The notes below the pieces were generated by a model that saw only the letters and a program-made list of their open reading frames with translations, did no database searches and was not told the origin of the DNA. From Methanocorpusculum sp. (lineage in GTDB: Archaea; Halobacteriota; Methanomicrobia; Methanomicrobiales; Methanocorpusculaceae), in contig JAGARL010000165.1 in assembly GCA_017622255.1 (NCBI GenBank), positions 1 to 5,716 of the forward strand: 5,716 nt of DNA. The letters are read 5' to 3'. This document shows, piece after piece, positions 4,798 to 5,716 of this stretch (the stretch's first letter is position 1; each line of letters begins with the position of its first letter). Position numbers and translations under genes: made by a program.

Positions 4798-5588
4798 AGT
4801 CTTTGGAGATTCAGAATCTGAGCTTTGCCTACAGTAAGAAAGGCCCGCAGGTTCTGCAGGATGTTTCGTTTTCGACCGAAGACGGAGATCTGATTGCCGT
4901 TCTTGGTCCAAACGGGGTGGGAAAGAGTACGCTTTTCAAGTGCATGCTCGGCTTTCTGAAGAAGTATTCCGGAACAATTCTGTTAAACGGGAAAAACATC
5001 AGTGAACTGACGCATAAGCAGATTGCCCGGCAGATTGCTTATATTCCGCAGTCCACCCATCCGGTTTTCAATTATGAGGTCTTAGATGTCGTGATGATGG
5101 GACTGACCAGCAGTCTGAAAGCGCTGTCATCACCAAAGCAGGAACATATCGAAGAAGCCCGCGAGGCGCTGAAAAGTCTGGGAATTGCCCATCTGGAACG
5201 TGCAGGATACGGAGAGATTTCCGGCGGAGAGCGTCAGCTGGTTTTAATTGCCCGTGCTCTGGTGCAGAAGTCAAAGATTCTGATTATGGACGAGCCGACG
5301 GCAAATCTGGATTACGGAAATCAGTTCCGCGTGATGCAGCGGGTTGCAGGACTTGCAAAGGAGGGATATACGATTATTCTTTCCACGCACAACCCAGACC
5401 ATGCGTTTATCTATGCAAACCGCGTTGTGATGATGTTCGGCGGAAAAGTCATCGCCGACGGAAATCCGGAAGAGGTCTTAGACGCTGAGCTGATTCGGAA
5501 GGTGTACGGGGTGGAGGTTATGGTGAATACGTTTGAGAATACGAAGCGTACGCATAAACTTTGTGTGCCGAAGGATACGGAGTTTTGA
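4794..5588 (+). CDS. FepC/BtuD-type ABC importer ATP-binding protein
   Basis: The 264-residue cytoplasmic ATPase contains a complete set of ABC motifs: Walker A GPNGVGKST at 38-46, Q-loop Gln86 in YIPQ, signature ISGGERQ at 142-148, Walker B ILIMDEP at 162-168 with the catalytic Glu167, D-loop ANLD at 170-173 and switch His199 in STHNPDH. All key residues are intact, so it should be active. It pairs with the overlapping upstream permease and powers import of a metal chelate or corrinoid. Like many FepC/BtuD-type proteins it has a short C-terminal extension (about 230-264, VYGVEVMVNTFEN...) beyond the core. No clear terminator follows: the 81-bp gap to the next gene has no T-run and only a weak 5-bp inverted repeat (5589-5593 with 5606-5610), so read-through is possible. 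Confidence 0.95.
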   Translation: MKSLEIQNLSFAYSKKGPQVLQDVSFSTEDGDLIAVLGPNGVGKSTLFKCMLGFLKKYSGTILLNGKNISELTHKQIARQIAYIPQSTHPVFNYEVLDVVMMGLTSSLKALSSPKQEHIEEAREALKSLGIAHLERAGYGEISGGERQLVLIARALVQKSKILIMDEPTANLDYGNQFRVMQRVAGLAKEGYTIILSTHNPDHAFIYANRVVMMFGGKVIADGNPEEVLDAELIRKVYGVEVMVNTFENTKRTHKLCVPKDTEF

Positions 5589-5650
5589 GTATTCGGCCGC
5601 GGGGAAATACGCAGGTACGTCAACTGCAAGCCATGAACTTCATATCCAAA

Positions 5651-5655
5651 GAGGT
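5651..5655 (+). promoter_or_regulatory. Possible ribosome-binding site of the phosphoesterase gene
   Basis: GAGGT matches the archaeal anti-Shine-Dalgarno but lies 14 nt before the ATG at 5670, longer than usual. A weak AT-rich stretch (CTTCATATCC, 5639-5648) is about 26 bp from the ATG, so a leaderless start is the alternative. Confidence 0.35.
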
Positions 5656-5669
5656 ACCAAATACTAATA

Positions 5670-5716
5670 ATGACTGAGATTGTTTTCCTCACGGATATCC
5701 ACGGAAATACCGATGC
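5670..5716 (+). CDS. Calcineurin-like metallophosphoesterase (first 15 codons, runs off right edge)
   Basis: The visible N-terminus reads MTEIVFLTDIHGNTD. A hydrophobic first strand followed by DxHGN is motif I of calcineurin-like phosphoesterases, in which the Asp and His bind one of two metal ions. Such proteins hydrolyse phosphomono- or diesters, and the substrate cannot be judged from 15 residues. It lies 81 bp past the ABC ATPase on the same strand, and could be in the same transcript or have its own promoter. Confidence 0.65.
   Translation, partial: MTEIVFLTDIHGNTD

Noticed and set aside
5589..5610. Hairpin terminator after the ABC ATPase gene
   Set aside because: Only a 5-bp stem (GTATT/AATAC) with a 12-nt loop and no following T-run.

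Overview
The window looks like a chromosomal piece of a euryarchaeon, most likely a methanogen of the Methanomicrobiales (Methanocorpusculum-like). This is inferred from the gene content: an archaeal-type TatD-related hydrolase, an Isf-type iron-sulfur flavoprotein, a THEP1-type NTPase and a small ribbon-helix-helix-like protein. Archaeal TATA-like boxes also lie about 25-27 bp upstream of several start codons. Base composition is close to balanced. The species call is from memory of similar proteins, not from a search.

Layout from left to right. Positions 1-576 (minus strand) hold a small putative DNA-binding protein followed, with no gap, by an asparagine synthase-like PP-loop protein that runs off the left edge. 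Upstream of them, at 577-685, lies the most unusual non-coding element here: a TATA box abutting six copies of the hexamer TGTTAC/GTAACA, all in one helical register and arranged with near-perfect dyad symmetry. Positions 686-1555 (minus) encode a ten-helix EamA/DMT permease with its own probable leaderless promoter. Positions 1556-1748 are non-coding, with T-run termination signals for the upstream operon. Positions 1749-3640 (minus) form a tight three-gene operon: NTPase, then iron-sulfur flavoprotein, then TatD-related hydrolase, with 4-nt overlapping or directly abutting junctions. Positions 3641-3768 are a divergent promoter region containing a 17-bp palindrome. Positions 3769-5588 (plus) encode the permease and ATPase of a FecCD/FepC-type metal-chelate or corrinoid ABC importer. 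From 5670 a calcineurin-like phosphoesterase begins and runs off the right edge.

How the genes work together: permease and ATPase clearly form one importer, but its substrate-binding protein is not in the window, so the cargo (ferric chelate, cobalamin or another metal chelate) cannot be fixed. The NTPase/flavoprotein/hydrolase operon is co-translated but has no obvious shared pathway. The left operon looks like an autoregulated unit, with a small regulator beside its own operator array and an amide-forming or nucleotide-alpha-hydrolase-type enzyme downstream. A general pattern is that predicted first genes tend to have a TATA box about 26 bp from the ATG and no Shine-Dalgarno sequence (leaderless), whereas internal operon genes carry GAGG/GGAG ribosome-binding sites.
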